Source: an uncultured Alphaproteobacteria bacterium (GTDB taxonomy: Bacteria > Pseudomonadota > Alphaproteobacteria > Pelagibacterales > Pelagibacteraceae). From it: DNA of 55,835 nt. This document shows, piece by piece, positions 43,582 through 52,856 of this stretch. The notes beneath the pieces are model-generated. The model saw nothing but the letters and a program-made list of their open reading frames with translations, did no database searches and was not told the origin of the DNA. The stretch is from NCBI GenBank assembly GCA_903869725.1, contig CAIQAD010000049.1, positions 1-55,835 of the forward strand. Reading direction: 5' to 3'. Both the position numbers and the translations under genes were made by a program. Numbering within the stretch: position 1 is the first letter of the stretch; every line of letters begins with the position of its first letter.

Positions 43582-43908
43582 TTAGTAAAAATAATAATTT
43601 AAAATACAAAATAAAAATATTCCAAATGAGGATGCAATTAATACATTTTTTTTTGTTAAAAATAAAACGATAATGCTTATTGTAGCAACAATTAATCTCA
43701 TCCACGTTGCTGTATTTTCTAATACGCCAACAGGATAAATAATAATTCTAGAAATTAAAGCGGTTAAGATTCCATAAGAGATACAAGTTACAAATTTAAA
43801 AATTTTACCGTCAATACTTATAAACTTAGCAGAATAAACTCCTAAAAATCTAGGAATATAAGTTGCAAGAGCGCTAATTATAATTGCAAAATAAATGTAA
43901 TTTTTCAT
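43582..43908 (-). CDS. azlD: Branched-chain amino acid exporter small subunit
   Basis: A 108-residue protein with four membrane helices, matching the AzlD family in length and in its start (YFAIIISALATYIPRFLGVY). The P-R-F-L in helix 1 is typical. It follows azlC by 12 nt; AzlC and AzlD work together in export of branched-chain amino acids or analogues. Confidence 0.83.
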   Translation of the reverse strand: MKNYIYFAIIISALATYIPRFLGVYSAKFISIDGKIFKFVTCISYGILTALISRIIIYPVGVLENTATWMRLIVATISIIVLFLTKKNVLIASSFGIFLFCILNYYFY

Positions 43909-43920
43909 AATAATTAAATA

Positions 43921-44613
43921 TTAAATAAATATTAAGAACGAAATTATCCCACTTATCATTCCTGCCAACAAAACAGACCACTCAGGCGTGATTAAAAAAA
44001 AAATTGGCGCAAGAATAAAAGAGAGCACAACAGTTAAAAAAATATAATTTTTATTTAAAGTGCCAGCAATAACACATAAAAAATATAAGGGATTTAAATA
44101 AATTATAGAAATAAATATTTTTTTATTAATATATCCTGAGGTATAAAAACCAATTACTGTAGCGATCACTGATAACATCCAAAGCGTTGATGAAAAACCA
44201 GCAAAAAAGCTAAAACGATTTTCTTTTTTAATTTTTTTATAATAATCAAACATGTTAATCCAACTAGTGACTGCTATAAAATGTGAAATCAAATAATAAT
44301 GCCATTTAGGTCTATTGTTTTCTCTAATAATCGGAATTAAATTGACTGTCATTGGATACAGTCGAGCATTAGTTAAAAAAACTGCTAAAAAAATATTCAA
44401 AAGAGTTCCATGAACAATCAAAGTCTCAGCCATAACAAGCTGTCCTGGAAGCGCATATGCTATTAAAGTTGATAAAAAACTTTGAACAACGTTGAGACCA
44501 CTATTTTTATATAAAGCTCCTAAAGTAAAGAAGCTCGCAGCTAAACTTATTCCTGGTATCCCTAGCCCAGTTAGACAACCTCTTTTAAAATATGCATCAA
44601 AAATTTTACTCAA
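43921..44613 (-). CDS. azlC: Branched-chain amino acid exporter large subunit
   Basis: A 230-residue membrane protein. FKRGCLTGLGIPGISLAASFFTLGAL, STLIAYALPGQLVMAETLI and FLTNARLYPMTVNLIPII are the AzlC family blocks, with about seven helices. First gene of the azlC-azlD-thioesterase unit, divergent from the riboswitch-controlled methionine genes by ~60 nt to their promoter. The export substrate could be a branched-chain amino acid or methionine analogue. Confidence 0.87.
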   Translation of the reverse strand: MSKIFDAYFKRGCLTGLGIPGISLAASFFTLGALYKNSGLNVVQSFLSTLIAYALPGQLVMAETLIVHGTLLNIFLAVFLTNARLYPMTVNLIPIIRENNRPKWHYYLISHFIAVTSWINMFDYYKKIKKENRFSFFAGFSSTLWMLSVIATVIGFYTSGYINKKIFISIIYLNPLYFLCVIAGTLNKNYIFLTVVLSFILAPIFFLITPEWSVLLAGMISGIISFLIFI

Positions 44614-44673
44614 GATTTCACTTACAAATGTAAATTTTATTAAAAAAACAGATATTATTTATTTAACTCAATA

Positions 44674-44702
44674 TTGACTAATTAACATTATAAAGTTAGA
44701 AA
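44674..44702 (+). promoter_or_regulatory. Promoter of the metF-metE-metZ leader
   Basis: TTGACT (44674-44679) and TAGAAA (44697-44702) are separated by 17 nt. The predicted start near 44709 falls at the first base pair of the SAM-II aptamer, so the transcript would begin with the riboswitch. A TATAAA at 44689 is an alternative -10. Confidence 0.5.
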
Positions 44703-44705
44703 ATG

Positions 44706-44756
44706 TTTGCGCTGAGTTATTCAAATTGCGAGCGCATTATAAATCCAGCTAAAGCG
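44706..44756 (+). ncRNA. SAM-II riboswitch
   Basis: GCGCT (44709-44713) pairs with AGCGC (44731-44735) to form P1, preceded and followed by the conserved TGAGTTA loop start, TTGCGAGCGC, ATAAAT and the AGCTAAA core (44747-44753). This matches the SAM-II pseudoknot aptamer of alphaproteobacteria and marine metagenomes nearly base for base in its conserved positions. It binds S-adenosylmethionine and here precedes metF, metE and metZ, so high SAM should shut the pathway down. Confidence 0.93.
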
Positions 44757-44768
44757 AAGCAGTTACAT

Positions 44769-44797
44769 AACCATCGCTCTAGCCGGTGGTTTTTTTT
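44769..44797 (+). terminator. Intrinsic terminator (riboswitch expression platform)
   Basis: AACCATCG / CGGTGGTT form an 8-bp stem (one G-U) around CTCTAGC, followed by eight T. It lies 13 nt after the aptamer and 36 nt before the metF ATG. The alternative pairing of CCAGCTAAAGC (44745-44755) with GCTCTAGCCGG (44776-44786), 9 of 11 pairs, would disrupt it. Confidence 0.88.
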
Positions 44798-44832
44798 GAA
44801 AATTACATAAAAATCCAAAAATTTTTAAATTT

Positions 44833-45717
44833 ATGAACATTAGTTTTGAATTTTTTCCTGCCAAAGACAAGCAATCTGAGAATAGTTTATGGGAGAGTTT
44901 TAAAAAACTCGAAAAATTTAAACCAAAGTTTGTCTCAGTAACTTTTGGTGCAGGTGGAGGTGAAAGAGATAAAAGCGATAATTTAGTTAAAAAAATTAAA
45001 TCAAATTCAAATATTGAGGTGGCTGGTCATTTAACATGCGTTGGTATGACAAAAAATGAAATTAATAATATTTCTTTGGAGTGGTTAAAAAATGGAATTA
45101 ATAAAATTATAGCTCTAAGGGGGGATGTTAGAGAAAAGAATGGAAAATACAAACCTCATCCAGAAGGATATATTAATGCGGCAGATATGGTTAAAGGATT
45201 AAAAAAAATTGGAAATTTTAAAATTGCTGTAGCAGGTTATCCTGAAAAACATCCTGACTCTAAAAATGAAAAAGAAGACTTAGATAATCTAAAACATAAA
45301 GTTGACCAAGGAGCAGATAGAGTTATTACGCAATTTTTTTTTGATGAAGAAAAGTTTTTAAGATTTAGAGATCAGTGTATAAAATTCAAAATTAATGTAC
45401 CAATTATTCCAGGAATTTTACCTATTACAAGCTATGAGAAAGTTAAAAACTTTAGTAAAAATTGTGGTGCAACAGTCCCGAATTGGATAAAAAAAGAATT
45501 TGATGGGTTAGATCAAGATCCTGCCGTTCAACAATTTGTTGGAGCAAGTATTGCAACCGATTTAGTTAAAAAACTAAAGACAGAAGGAGTAAATGAATTT
45601 CATTTTTATACATTAAATAAATATGAATTAACCTACGCAGTATGCAAAAGGTTGTTAGCGAAAAATAATATAAAACTTACTGAAAAAATTAACAAAAACA
45701 GAGAGGCTCAAATATAA
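44833..45717 (+). CDS. metF: Methylenetetrahydrofolate reductase
   Basis: A 294-residue FAD enzyme reducing methylene-THF to methyl-THF. ISFEFFPAKD starts the barrel, GHLTCVGMTKNEI and GINKIIALRGD bind folate and flavin, AVAGYPEKHPDS carries substrate contacts, ADRVITQFFFD and VPIIPGILPI follow. It is the first gene after the SAM-II leader, and metE begins one nt after its stop, so methyl-THF production and use are co-regulated. Confidence 0.96.
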   Translation: MNISFEFFPAKDKQSENSLWESFKKLEKFKPKFVSVTFGAGGGERDKSDNLVKKIKSNSNIEVAGHLTCVGMTKNEINNISLEWLKNGINKIIALRGDVREKNGKYKPHPEGYINAADMVKGLKKIGNFKIAVAGYPEKHPDSKNEKEDLDNLKHKVDQGADRVITQFFFDEEKFLRFRDQCIKFKINVPIIPGILPITSYEKVKNFSKNCGATVPNWIKKEFDGLDQDPAVQQFVGASIATDLVKKLKTEGVNEFHFYTLNKYELTYAVCKRLLAKNNIKLTEKINKNREAQI

Positions 45718-45718
45718 T

Positions 45719-47986
45719 ATGATTAAAATAAATTGCATTGGCTACCCTAGAATAGGACCTAAAAGAGAATTAAAGGTTGTGTTAGAAAAATACTGGAAAG
45801 GTGAAGCGTCAGAAAAAGAATTATTAGATAGTGCTCACACACTAAAAAAAGATAATTGGCAAACTCAAAAGGATAATGGTGTAGATATTATTTGTTCAAA
45901 TGATTTTTCATTTTATGATCAAGTTTTAGACACTATTTGTTTAGTTGGAGCAATTCCAGATCGATACAAATCTAAAGAAAACCTAATTTCTTTTAAAACA
46001 TATTTTGCAATGGCGAGAGGTTCTCAAACAAAAGAGTTGGATGTGTCTGCTTTAGAAATGACTAAATGGTTTGATACAAATTATCATTATTTAGTGCCTG
46101 AATTCGCCAAAAATCAGAATTTTAAATTAAGTTCAGATAAACCATTTAAGGAATTTGAAGAGGCACAAAAATTAGGTTTTAAAACTAAACCTATTATTTT
46201 AGGACCTTTAACATTTTTATTACTTGGAAAAACAGAAGAAAACTTTGAACAAATATCTTTGTTGAATAAATTATTACCAGTATATGAGCAAATTTTATCT
46301 AAATTAAACAAAATTGGAGCAGAATGGATTCAAATTGATGAACCAATTTTAGTTAAAAATCAAAATACTAAAGTAATTTCTCTTATCAAAGATACATTAA
46401 ATAAATTAAAAAAATATGCAGGATCATCAAAAATTTTATTAGCAACTTATTTTGAAAAACTAGACAAAGAAGTTGAAAATGAAATAATTAACAGCGATGT
46501 TGATGGAATTCATTTTGATTTAGTAAGAGGAAACATTAACAACTTAAATGCTATAAAAGATAAAGTTATTTCACTAGGAATTGTTGATGGCAGAAATATA
46601 TGGAAATCAGACTTAAATAAAAAAATTTCTGAAATTAAAAATTTAAAAAGCAATATTAAGGATATCTGGATTTCTTCATCTTGTTCTTTATTGCATACCC
46701 CATATAACTTAGAGTTAGAAAATAAAGTTCCAAAGGAAATAAAAAAATGGCTTTCTTTTTCTAAACAAAAATTAATTGAGTTAAATAATATTAAAATTGC
46801 TTTAAATGAATCTTCTGCAGTAAATATAAAATATTTAGAACAAAATGCGAGCGATGTTAAAGACCGACAACAATCAAAACTTATACACAGTCAAAAAGTT
46901 AAAGAGCGAATTGACACAATTACTAGTAAGATTTTAAATAGAAAATCTTCTTATGCAAAGAGGGCTGAATTGCAAAGAAATATTTTTAAATTGCCTCTTT
47001 TCCCTACAACAACAATTGGTTCATTTCCTCAAACTTCAGATGTAAGAAATGCACGAGCAAAATTTAAAAAAAATGAACTAACGGAAACTCAATACGAATC
47101 TTTTTTAAAAGAAAAGACAATCGATGCAATTAAGAAACAAGAAGAAATTGATATTGACGTTTTAGTTCATGGTGAATTTGAACGAAATGACATGGTGGAA
47201 TATTTTGGCGAACAATTGTCAGGATTTACTTTCACTTCTAGTGGCTGGGTTCAAAGCTATGGCTCAAGATGCGTTAAACCACCAATTATTTTTGGAGATG
47301 TTTCAAGACCAAAACCAATGACGGTGTTTTGGTCAAAATTTGCTCAAGAACACACCAAAAAAATAATGAAAGGAATGTTAACTGGTCCTATAACAATTCT
47401 TCAATGGTCTTTTGTTAGAGACGATCAACCACGAAAAGATACTGCTCTCCAAATAGCCTTTGCTATTAGAGATGAAGTTGAGGACTTAGAAAAAAATAAA
47501 ATAGTTATGATCCAAATAGACGAACCTGCTTTAAGAGAAGGTTTGCCTTTAAAAAAATCTGATTGGAAAAATTATCTAAATTGGGCTGTAGAAGCTTTCA
47601 AAATTTCTGCTGCAGTTGTTAAAGATGAGACCCAAATACACACTCATATGTGCTATGCAGAGTTTGAGGATATCATTGATGCAATCGCTGCTTTAGATGC
47701 TGATGTTATCTCAATTGAAACTTCAAGATCTAGAATGGAGTTATTAACTACATTTGAAAAATTTAAATATCCAAATGAAATTGGACCAGGAGTTTATGAC
47801 ATTCACTCTCCTAGAGTTCCAAGTAGCGATGAAATGAAAGAACTAATAATCAAAGCATCGAAACTTATAGATAAAAATAAAATTTGGGTAAATCCAGATT
47901 GTGGTTTAAAAACACGAGCTTGGCCGGAAACGCTTTCAGCATTAAAAACAATGGTAAAAGCTGCAAAAGAACTTAGATCGTCTTAA
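45719..47986 (+). CDS. metE: Cobalamin-independent methionine synthase
   Basis: A 755-residue two-barrel enzyme moving the methyl group of 5-methyl-THF (polyglutamate) to homocysteine. The N-terminal half begins CIGYPRIGPKRELK; the C-terminal catalytic half starts TTTIGSFPQTSDVR, and zinc ligands are visible in HTHMCYAEF (His, Cys) and VNPDCGLKTRAW (Cys), with the Glu in IDEPALREG nearby in the fold. Full length. Having MetE means methionine synthesis here does not need vitamin B12. metF precedes it by one nt and metZ begins directly after its stop. Confidence 0.97.
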   Translation: MIKINCIGYPRIGPKRELKVVLEKYWKGEASEKELLDSAHTLKKDNWQTQKDNGVDIICSNDFSFYDQVLDTICLVGAIPDRYKSKENLISFKTYFAMARGSQTKELDVSALEMTKWFDTNYHYLVPEFAKNQNFKLSSDKPFKEFEEAQKLGFKTKPIILGPLTFLLLGKTEENFEQISLLNKLLPVYEQILSKLNKIGAEWIQIDEPILVKNQNTKVISLIKDTLNKLKKYAGSSKILLATYFEKLDKEVENEIINSDVDGIHFDLVRGNINNLNAIKDKVISLGIVDGRNIWKSDLNKKISEIKNLKSNIKDIWISSSCSLLHTPYNLELENKVPKEIKKWLSFSKQKLIELNNIKIALNESSAVNIKYLEQNASDVKDRQQSKLIHSQKVKERIDTITSKILNRKSSYAKRAELQRNIFKLPLFPTTTIGSFPQTSDVRNARAKFKKNELTETQYESFLKEKTIDAIKKQEEIDIDVLVHGEFERNDMVEYFGEQLSGFTFTSSGWVQSYGSRCVKPPIIFGDVSRPKPMTVFWSKFAQEHTKKIMKGMLTGPITILQWSFVRDDQPRKDTALQIAFAIRDEVEDLEKNKIVMIQIDEPALREGLPLKKSDWKNYLNWAVEAFKISAAVVKDETQIHTHMCYAEFEDIIDAIAALDADVISIETSRSRMELLTTFEKFKYPNEIGPGVYDIHSPRVPSSDEMKELIIKASKLIDKNKIWVNPDCGLKTRAWPETLSALKTMVKAAKELRSS

Positions 47987-49159
47987 ATGAAAAAAAATTA
48001 CGGTGTGAATACTAAGTTAATTAGAGGCGGATTAAATAGAACTCCTTTTAGAGAAACCTCTGAACCTTTATTTTTAACTTCAGGATTTGTCTATGATAGC
48101 GCAGAACAAGCAGAGAAAATTTTTAAGGGTGTAAAAAAAGGATTTCAATATTCTAGATACTCAAATCCTACTGTTGAAATATTTGAAAAAAGATTAGCAT
48201 TGCTCGATGGATCAGAGGCATGCTTTGCTACAGCTAGCGGAATGTCAGCTGTATTCTTTTCACTTATGAGTCAACTTAAATCTGGAGATCATATTATATC
48301 CTCGTCTGCTTTATTTGGGTCATGTAAAGAAATAATTAAAAATATTCTTCCTCGTTATGGAATTGAAATTACATTTATTGATGGAAAACAAACAGAAGAA
48401 TGGAAAAAAAATATTAAAAAAAATACTAAAATATTTTTCTTTGAAACTCCTTCTAACCCATTGCTTGAATTAATAGATATTAAAAAAGTTTGTCAGATTG
48501 CTAAAAAAAATAAAATTACAACTGTTGTTGATAATATTTTTGCAAGTCCAGTACTGCAACAACCTGTGAAATTAGGTGCAGATATAATTGTTTATTCTGG
48601 AACAAAGCATATTGATGGACAAGGAAGAGTATTGGGCGGGGCTATTCTTGGCAGCAACAAATTTAAAGAAAACATACTAAAACCATACTTAAAGCACACT
48701 GGTCCATCTATTAGTCCCTTTAATGCATGGGTATTATTAAAAGGACTTGAGACAATAAAAATTAGAGTGGAAACGCAATCAAAAAATACTTTAATTTTAG
48801 CAAATTTTCTTAACAAGCATAAAAAGATTGAAAAAGTTTTTTATCCTTATTTAAAAAATTTTTCACAATATAAATTAGCAAAGAGTCAGCAAAGGGCTGG
48901 TGGTACAGTATTAAGTTTTAAAATTAAAGGTAATAAAAAAGATGCTTTTAAATTCATTAATAAATTAGAAATATTTGATATTTCTAATAATTTAGGAGAT
49001 ACAAAATCCATTGTCACACATCCAACAACGACGACTCACCGTATACTTAAAGAGCAGGAACGATTATCACTTGGAATCACCGACAACCTTATTAGACTAT
49101 CGATAGGTCTTGAAGATGTTGAGGATTTAAAAAACGATTTAATACAAGCTTTAAAATAA
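47987..49159 (+). CDS. metZ: O-succinylhomoserine sulfhydrylase
   Basis: A 390-residue Cys/Met-metabolism PLP enzyme. FQYSRYSNPTVEIFEKRLA and ACFATASGMSAVFFSLM form the cofactor phosphate site, VDNIFASPVLQQP gives the ring-binding Asp, and VYSGTKHIDGQGRVLGG the Schiff-base Lys. The G-Q-G-R and overall pattern fit MetZ, which makes homocysteine directly from O-succinylhomoserine and sulfide. Cystathionine gamma-synthase or MetY are related alternatives. The last gene of the SAM-II regulated unit, which goes from homocysteine to methionine. Confidence 0.92.
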   Translation: MKKNYGVNTKLIRGGLNRTPFRETSEPLFLTSGFVYDSAEQAEKIFKGVKKGFQYSRYSNPTVEIFEKRLALLDGSEACFATASGMSAVFFSLMSQLKSGDHIISSSALFGSCKEIIKNILPRYGIEITFIDGKQTEEWKKNIKKNTKIFFFETPSNPLLELIDIKKVCQIAKKNKITTVVDNIFASPVLQQPVKLGADIIVYSGTKHIDGQGRVLGGAILGSNKFKENILKPYLKHTGPSISPFNAWVLLKGLETIKIRVETQSKNTLILANFLNKHKKIEKVFYPYLKNFSQYKLAKSQQRAGGTVLSFKIKGNKKDAFKFINKLEIFDISNNLGDTKSIVTHPTTTTHRILKEQERLSLGITDNLIRLSIGLEDVEDLKNDLIQALK

Positions 49160-49160
49160 A

Positions 49161-49913
49161 CTATATTTTTTTTGTCAATAGACGAACTAATACAAAATAA
49201 ATTGGTCTTGGTAAAATTTGCAAAAATTTAAATAATAATTTCATGGGTAGTGGAAAAGTTATTTCGTATTTTTTTTCAATTAGACCCTGATAAATAATTT
49301 CTGCTGCTTTATCTGCATCCATTACAAAAGGCATATCGAAAGTATTTTTATCTGTAAGCCTAGTTTTTACGAAACCAGGGTTAATAATTGTAACTAAAAT
49401 ATTATTTTTATTACAATCAATCTTTATAGACTCGCAATAATTTATCATTGCAGCTTTTGACGGGCCATAAGATGATGCATTAGGCAATCCTCCGAAGCCT
49501 GCTAAGGAACTTATTACTGCAATGTGCCCTGATTGTTGTTTTTTAAAATGAGGCAGTAATATTGAAAAACAATTAATCATACCAAGAAAGTTAACAGAAA
49601 AAGTTTGTTCAAATACTTCTATGCGAATATCAAAAGTATCATGAGGTTCATAATAACCTGAGCAATAAACTACTAAATCAATTGTCTGAAATTTATTTAC
49701 AATACTATTTAAAATTAATTTAAAATTGCTTTTATCAGTTACATCCAAAATATATGTAGAAATTTTTGTTAATGGAGATTGAAATTCTTGTTTTAAATTA
49801 TCTAATTTTTCTTTAGTTCTTCCAACTAAAATAAGATTTTCGGATTGACCTAAATACTTCTTTGAAAGCTCGTAGCCAATGCCAAAAGTGGCACCTATAA
49901 TTAGTACATTCAT
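49161..49913 (-). CDS. Short-chain dehydrogenase/reductase
   Basis: A 250-residue SDR. LIIGATFGIGYELSKKY binds the cofactor, VVYCSGYYEP takes the place of the N-N-A-G motif, and the catalytic Ser in AVISSLAGFGGLPNASSYGPSKAAM is followed by Y-x3-K. A C-terminal hydrophobic segment (FPLPMKLLFKFLQILPRPIYFVLVRLL) suggests membrane association, as in a group of envelope-linked SDRs. Substrate unknown. Convergent with metZ (1 nt), divergent from fumC. Confidence 0.83.
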   Translation of the reverse strand: MNVLIIGATFGIGYELSKKYLGQSENLILVGRTKEKLDNLKQEFQSPLTKISTYILDVTDKSNFKLILNSIVNKFQTIDLVVYCSGYYEPHDTFDIRIEVFEQTFSVNFLGMINCFSILLPHFKKQQSGHIAVISSLAGFGGLPNASSYGPSKAAMINYCESIKIDCNKNNILVTIINPGFVKTRLTDKNTFDMPFVMDADKAAEIIYQGLIEKKYEITFPLPMKLLFKFLQILPRPIYFVLVRLLTKKI

Positions 49914-49968
49914 ATTTTTGATTAGAAACTATTCAAAATTATGTTTCATGATATAAGATAATATCAAT

Positions 49969-51357
49969 ATGGCATCAAGAATTGAATCTGATAGTTTTGG
50001 GACAATTAAAGTTCAATCAGATAAATATTGGGGTGCTCAGACTGAGCGATCTTTAAAATACTTTAAAATTGGCAACATAACGGTTCCAATTGAATTAATT
50101 AAAGCAATTGCGATTATTAAAAAAGCTGCAGCTATAGTTCATTTTAAATCAAAACAAATTGATAAAAAAATTTCTAATGCAATTATCAAAGCTTCGGATG
50201 AAGTTATTAAAGGCAAATTCGACGATCAATTTCCTCTTAAAGTTTGGCAAACAGGTTCAGGAACTCAGACTAATATGAATGTTAACGAAGTAATTTCAAA
50301 TCGAGCAATACAAATATTAGGTGGGAAAATGGGATCAAAAAAACCCGTGCATCCAAATGATCATGTAAATAAATCTCAATCAACTAATGATACTTTCCCA
50401 AGTGCAATTCACATTGCTTCTTCTATCTATATTAATAAAAAACTTTTACCAAATTTAAAAGTTTTAGAAAAAGAATTAAAAAAAAAGGTTAGTCAATTCA
50501 AAAATATTGTTAAAATAGGAAGAACTCATTTACAAGACGCAACCCCTCTAACTTTGGGACAAGAATTTTCTGGTTATCAAATGCAAATTAAAAATTGCAT
50601 CAAAAGAATTGAACTTGCATTAAAAGAAACTTACTATCTTGCACAGGGAGGAACAGCTGTAGGAACAGGCCTTAATAGCAAGAAAGGATTTGATAAAAAG
50701 ATTGCTCTAGAAATTAAAAAAATTACTGGGCTTTCATTTAAAACCTCTCCTAATAAATTTGAAGCACTTGCTAGTCATGATCCTATAGTAAATCTTTCTG
50801 GATCTTTAAATACGCTTGCAGTTGCTTTAATGAAAATAGCAAATGATATTAGACTTCTTGGATCTGGACCAAGAGCAGGCTATGGAGAATTAATAATTCC
50901 TGAAAATGAACCTGGTTCATCTATTATGCCTGGAAAAGTTAATCCTACACAATGTGAAGCTATAACTATGGTGTGTGCAAAAGTGATTGGAAATAATATT
51001 GGCATAACTACTGCTGCTAGCCATGGACATTTTGAGCTTAACGTTTTTAAGCCAATGATTGGATATAATATTATTCAATCAATAGAATTATTGTCAGACT
51101 CAATTGAATGTTTTGTGAAATATTGTTTAAAAGATATTAAAGCTAATACTAAAAGAATAACGGAATTACTTAATAGTTCTCTAATGCTTGTAACGGCTTT
51201 AGCACCAAAAATTGGTTATGATAAAGCGGCTATGATTGCAAAAAAAGCACACCAAAAAGGAACTTCATTAAAACAAGAAGCCTTAAAAAGTGGATTAGTA
51301 AACGAAAAAGAATACGACTCAATTATTAATCCAAAAAATATGACTAAGCCTAATTAA
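49969..51357 (+). CDS. fumC: Fumarate hydratase, class II
   Basis: A 462-residue iron-independent fumarase. [16 protein letters not shown] starts it, [39 protein letters not shown] and [20 protein letters not shown] form the active site across subunits, and [16 protein letters not shown] is the signature loop with the catalytic Ser. It acts in the TCA cycle. Monocistronic, convergent with the AsmA-like gene (4-nt overlap). Confidence 0.97.
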   Translation: MASRIESDSFGTIKVQSDKYWGAQTERSLKYFKIGNITVPIELIKAIAIIKKAAAIVHFKSKQIDKKISNAIIKASDEVIKGKFDDQFPLKVWQTGSGTQTNMNVNEVISNRAIQILGGKMGSKKPVHPNDHVNKSQSTNDTFPSAIHIASSIYINKKLLPNLKVLEKELKKKVSQFKNIVKIGRTHLQDATPLTLGQEFSGYQMQIKNCIKRIELALKETYYLAQGGTAVGTGLNSKKGFDKKIALEIKKITGLSFKTSPNKFEALASHDPIVNLSGSLNTLAVALMKIANDIRLLGSGPRAGYGELIIPENEPGSSIMPGKVNPTQCEAITMVCAKVIGNNIGITTAASHGHFELNVFKPMIGYNIIQSIELLSDSIECFVKYCLKDIKANTKRITELLNSSLMLVTALAPKIGYDKAAMIAKKAHQKGTSLKQEALKSGLVNEKEYDSIINPKNMTKPN

Positions 51358-52811
51358 AATAAAATACTATAAATTCTGGGGTCTAGAATATTCAAAATAT
51401 TTTTATTTAAAAGTTTATTAATTTCTTCCTCAGATTTCTTAATTATATTTTTAGATAATTTTTTATTTTCTGAAATTAAATCGTTGATAACAATTATTCC
51501 TTTTTTCATATTTAAATTAGAATTCATTTTTCCATGAAAAGAGGTTGATGCTAGAATAGCTATTTTATCTCTTGGACCATTAGTTTTTTTGTAAAAATTT
51601 TTAAGGTTCGATATAAAAATATCACAATTAATAAAAAACGTGGTTTCTTTATCTTCATTAATAAATCGCCCATTAATTTTTAATTGATCATTATCATTTG
51701 ATGACAAAATAAGATCTTGTACAATTACATCTCCACCTTCGAGATTTATTTGCGCATCAGCTTTATTAAAAAGATTTTGACTGGTTGAAATTTTTTCAAA
51801 ATGTAACTTTAGTGATCCTCCTAAATTTTCATTAATTCTAAATAATTTATAATTTATTAAAGCTTTTTTTAAATTAAGGTTTGATAATTTTTTAAAATTT
51901 GTATTTTTAAAATTAAATTCAGTATTAAAATAAAGATTTGGTTTTAACAAAACTTTTCCACTGCCTGAACCTTCAAATAAATAAGAATTAATTAAAACTT
52001 TATCAAAAAAAACTACATCATCTTTAAGATCTAAATTAAAATCCAAATGCAAATTATTTAGACCTACAGAACTTGATGGGTTTTCAAATTTTATATTACC
52101 TTTTCCTAAATATTTATTCTTTAAGATATCAAAATCTTCTAATGTTAAATGTAAAATAAATTCTAATGACGGAATTTTCATGTAAAATTTTCCTTGATTC
52201 TTATCTTTATATTTAGAACCCTGAAAATTAATAAAAATTGGAAAATTAAATAAATTTGTTGTTAAATTAATTTCTTTTAAAAAATTATCATTTATTTTTA
52301 TTTCTCCCTTAATGTCATTTAATTCTACGAAGCCATTGTTAAGTTGATATTTTAAATCTAAACTATCAACTGAGATTTTTTTTTTCTCACTAAACGCTAA
52401 AGAATTTTTAGAAAAGTTATCAATATAGTTATTCGGTAATTCTATTATTCCGTTAGTAATCTCAATATTATTAACTATAATTTTTTTTAAAATAATGTCG
52501 AAAATATTAATGTCCAAATTAATCTTATCTATATTTCCAATATAGCCATCGTCCTTTTTTACATTCTGATATAGATCAATAGATGACAAGCGAATATGGG
52601 GTCTAAAAAAAGGCCTATATACTATCTTATCGTTTATCTTAACTTTAATTAAAAATTTCTGTGAGATTTGGTTTTCTATTTCAGGTTTAAAAGATTCAAA
52701 ATCAAAAAAAAGTGGGATGATTAAAATTATTAAAAATAACGTTATTAAAACACTCATAGCTATTTTTGCTAACTTGTGTTCAAAAAATAACTTTAATTTT
52801 CTAAGAATCAT
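51354..52811 (-). CDS. AsmA-like inner-membrane-anchored protein
   Basis: A 485-residue protein with one N-terminal membrane helix ([20 protein letters not shown]), then a long periplasmic part rich in beta strands. [18 protein letters not shown] followed by [24 protein letters not shown] matches the start of AsmA/DUF748-type proteins, now seen as lipid-transport bridges of the VPS13/repeating-beta-groove type. It is shorter than E. coli AsmA (617). Possible role in phospholipid movement to the outer membrane. Confidence 0.75.
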   Translation of the reverse strand: MILRKLKLFFEHKLAKIAMSVLITLFLIILIIPLFFDFESFKPEIENQISQKFLIKVKINDKIVYRPFFRPHIRLSSIDLYQNVKKDDGYIGNIDKINLDINIFDIILKKIIVNNIEITNGIIELPNNYIDNFSKNSLAFSEKKKISVDSLDLKYQLNNGFVELNDIKGEIKINDNFLKEINLTTNLFNFPIFINFQGSKYKDKNQGKFYMKIPSLEFILHLTLEDFDILKNKYLGKGNIKFENPSSSVGLNNLHLDFNLDLKDDVVFFDKVLINSYLFEGSGSGKVLLKPNLYFNTEFNFKNTNFKKLSNLNLKKALINYKLFRINENLGGSLKLHFEKISTSQNLFNKADAQINLEGGDVIVQDLILSSNDNDQLKINGRFINEDKETTFFINCDIFISNLKNFYKKTNGPRDKIAILASTSFHGKMNSNLNMKKGIIVINDLISENKKLSKNIIKKSEEEINKLLNKNILNILDPRIYSILF

Positions 52812-52856
52812 TTAATTTTTACTATATTGTGCTAACTAATTGATCTATTTGATTTT

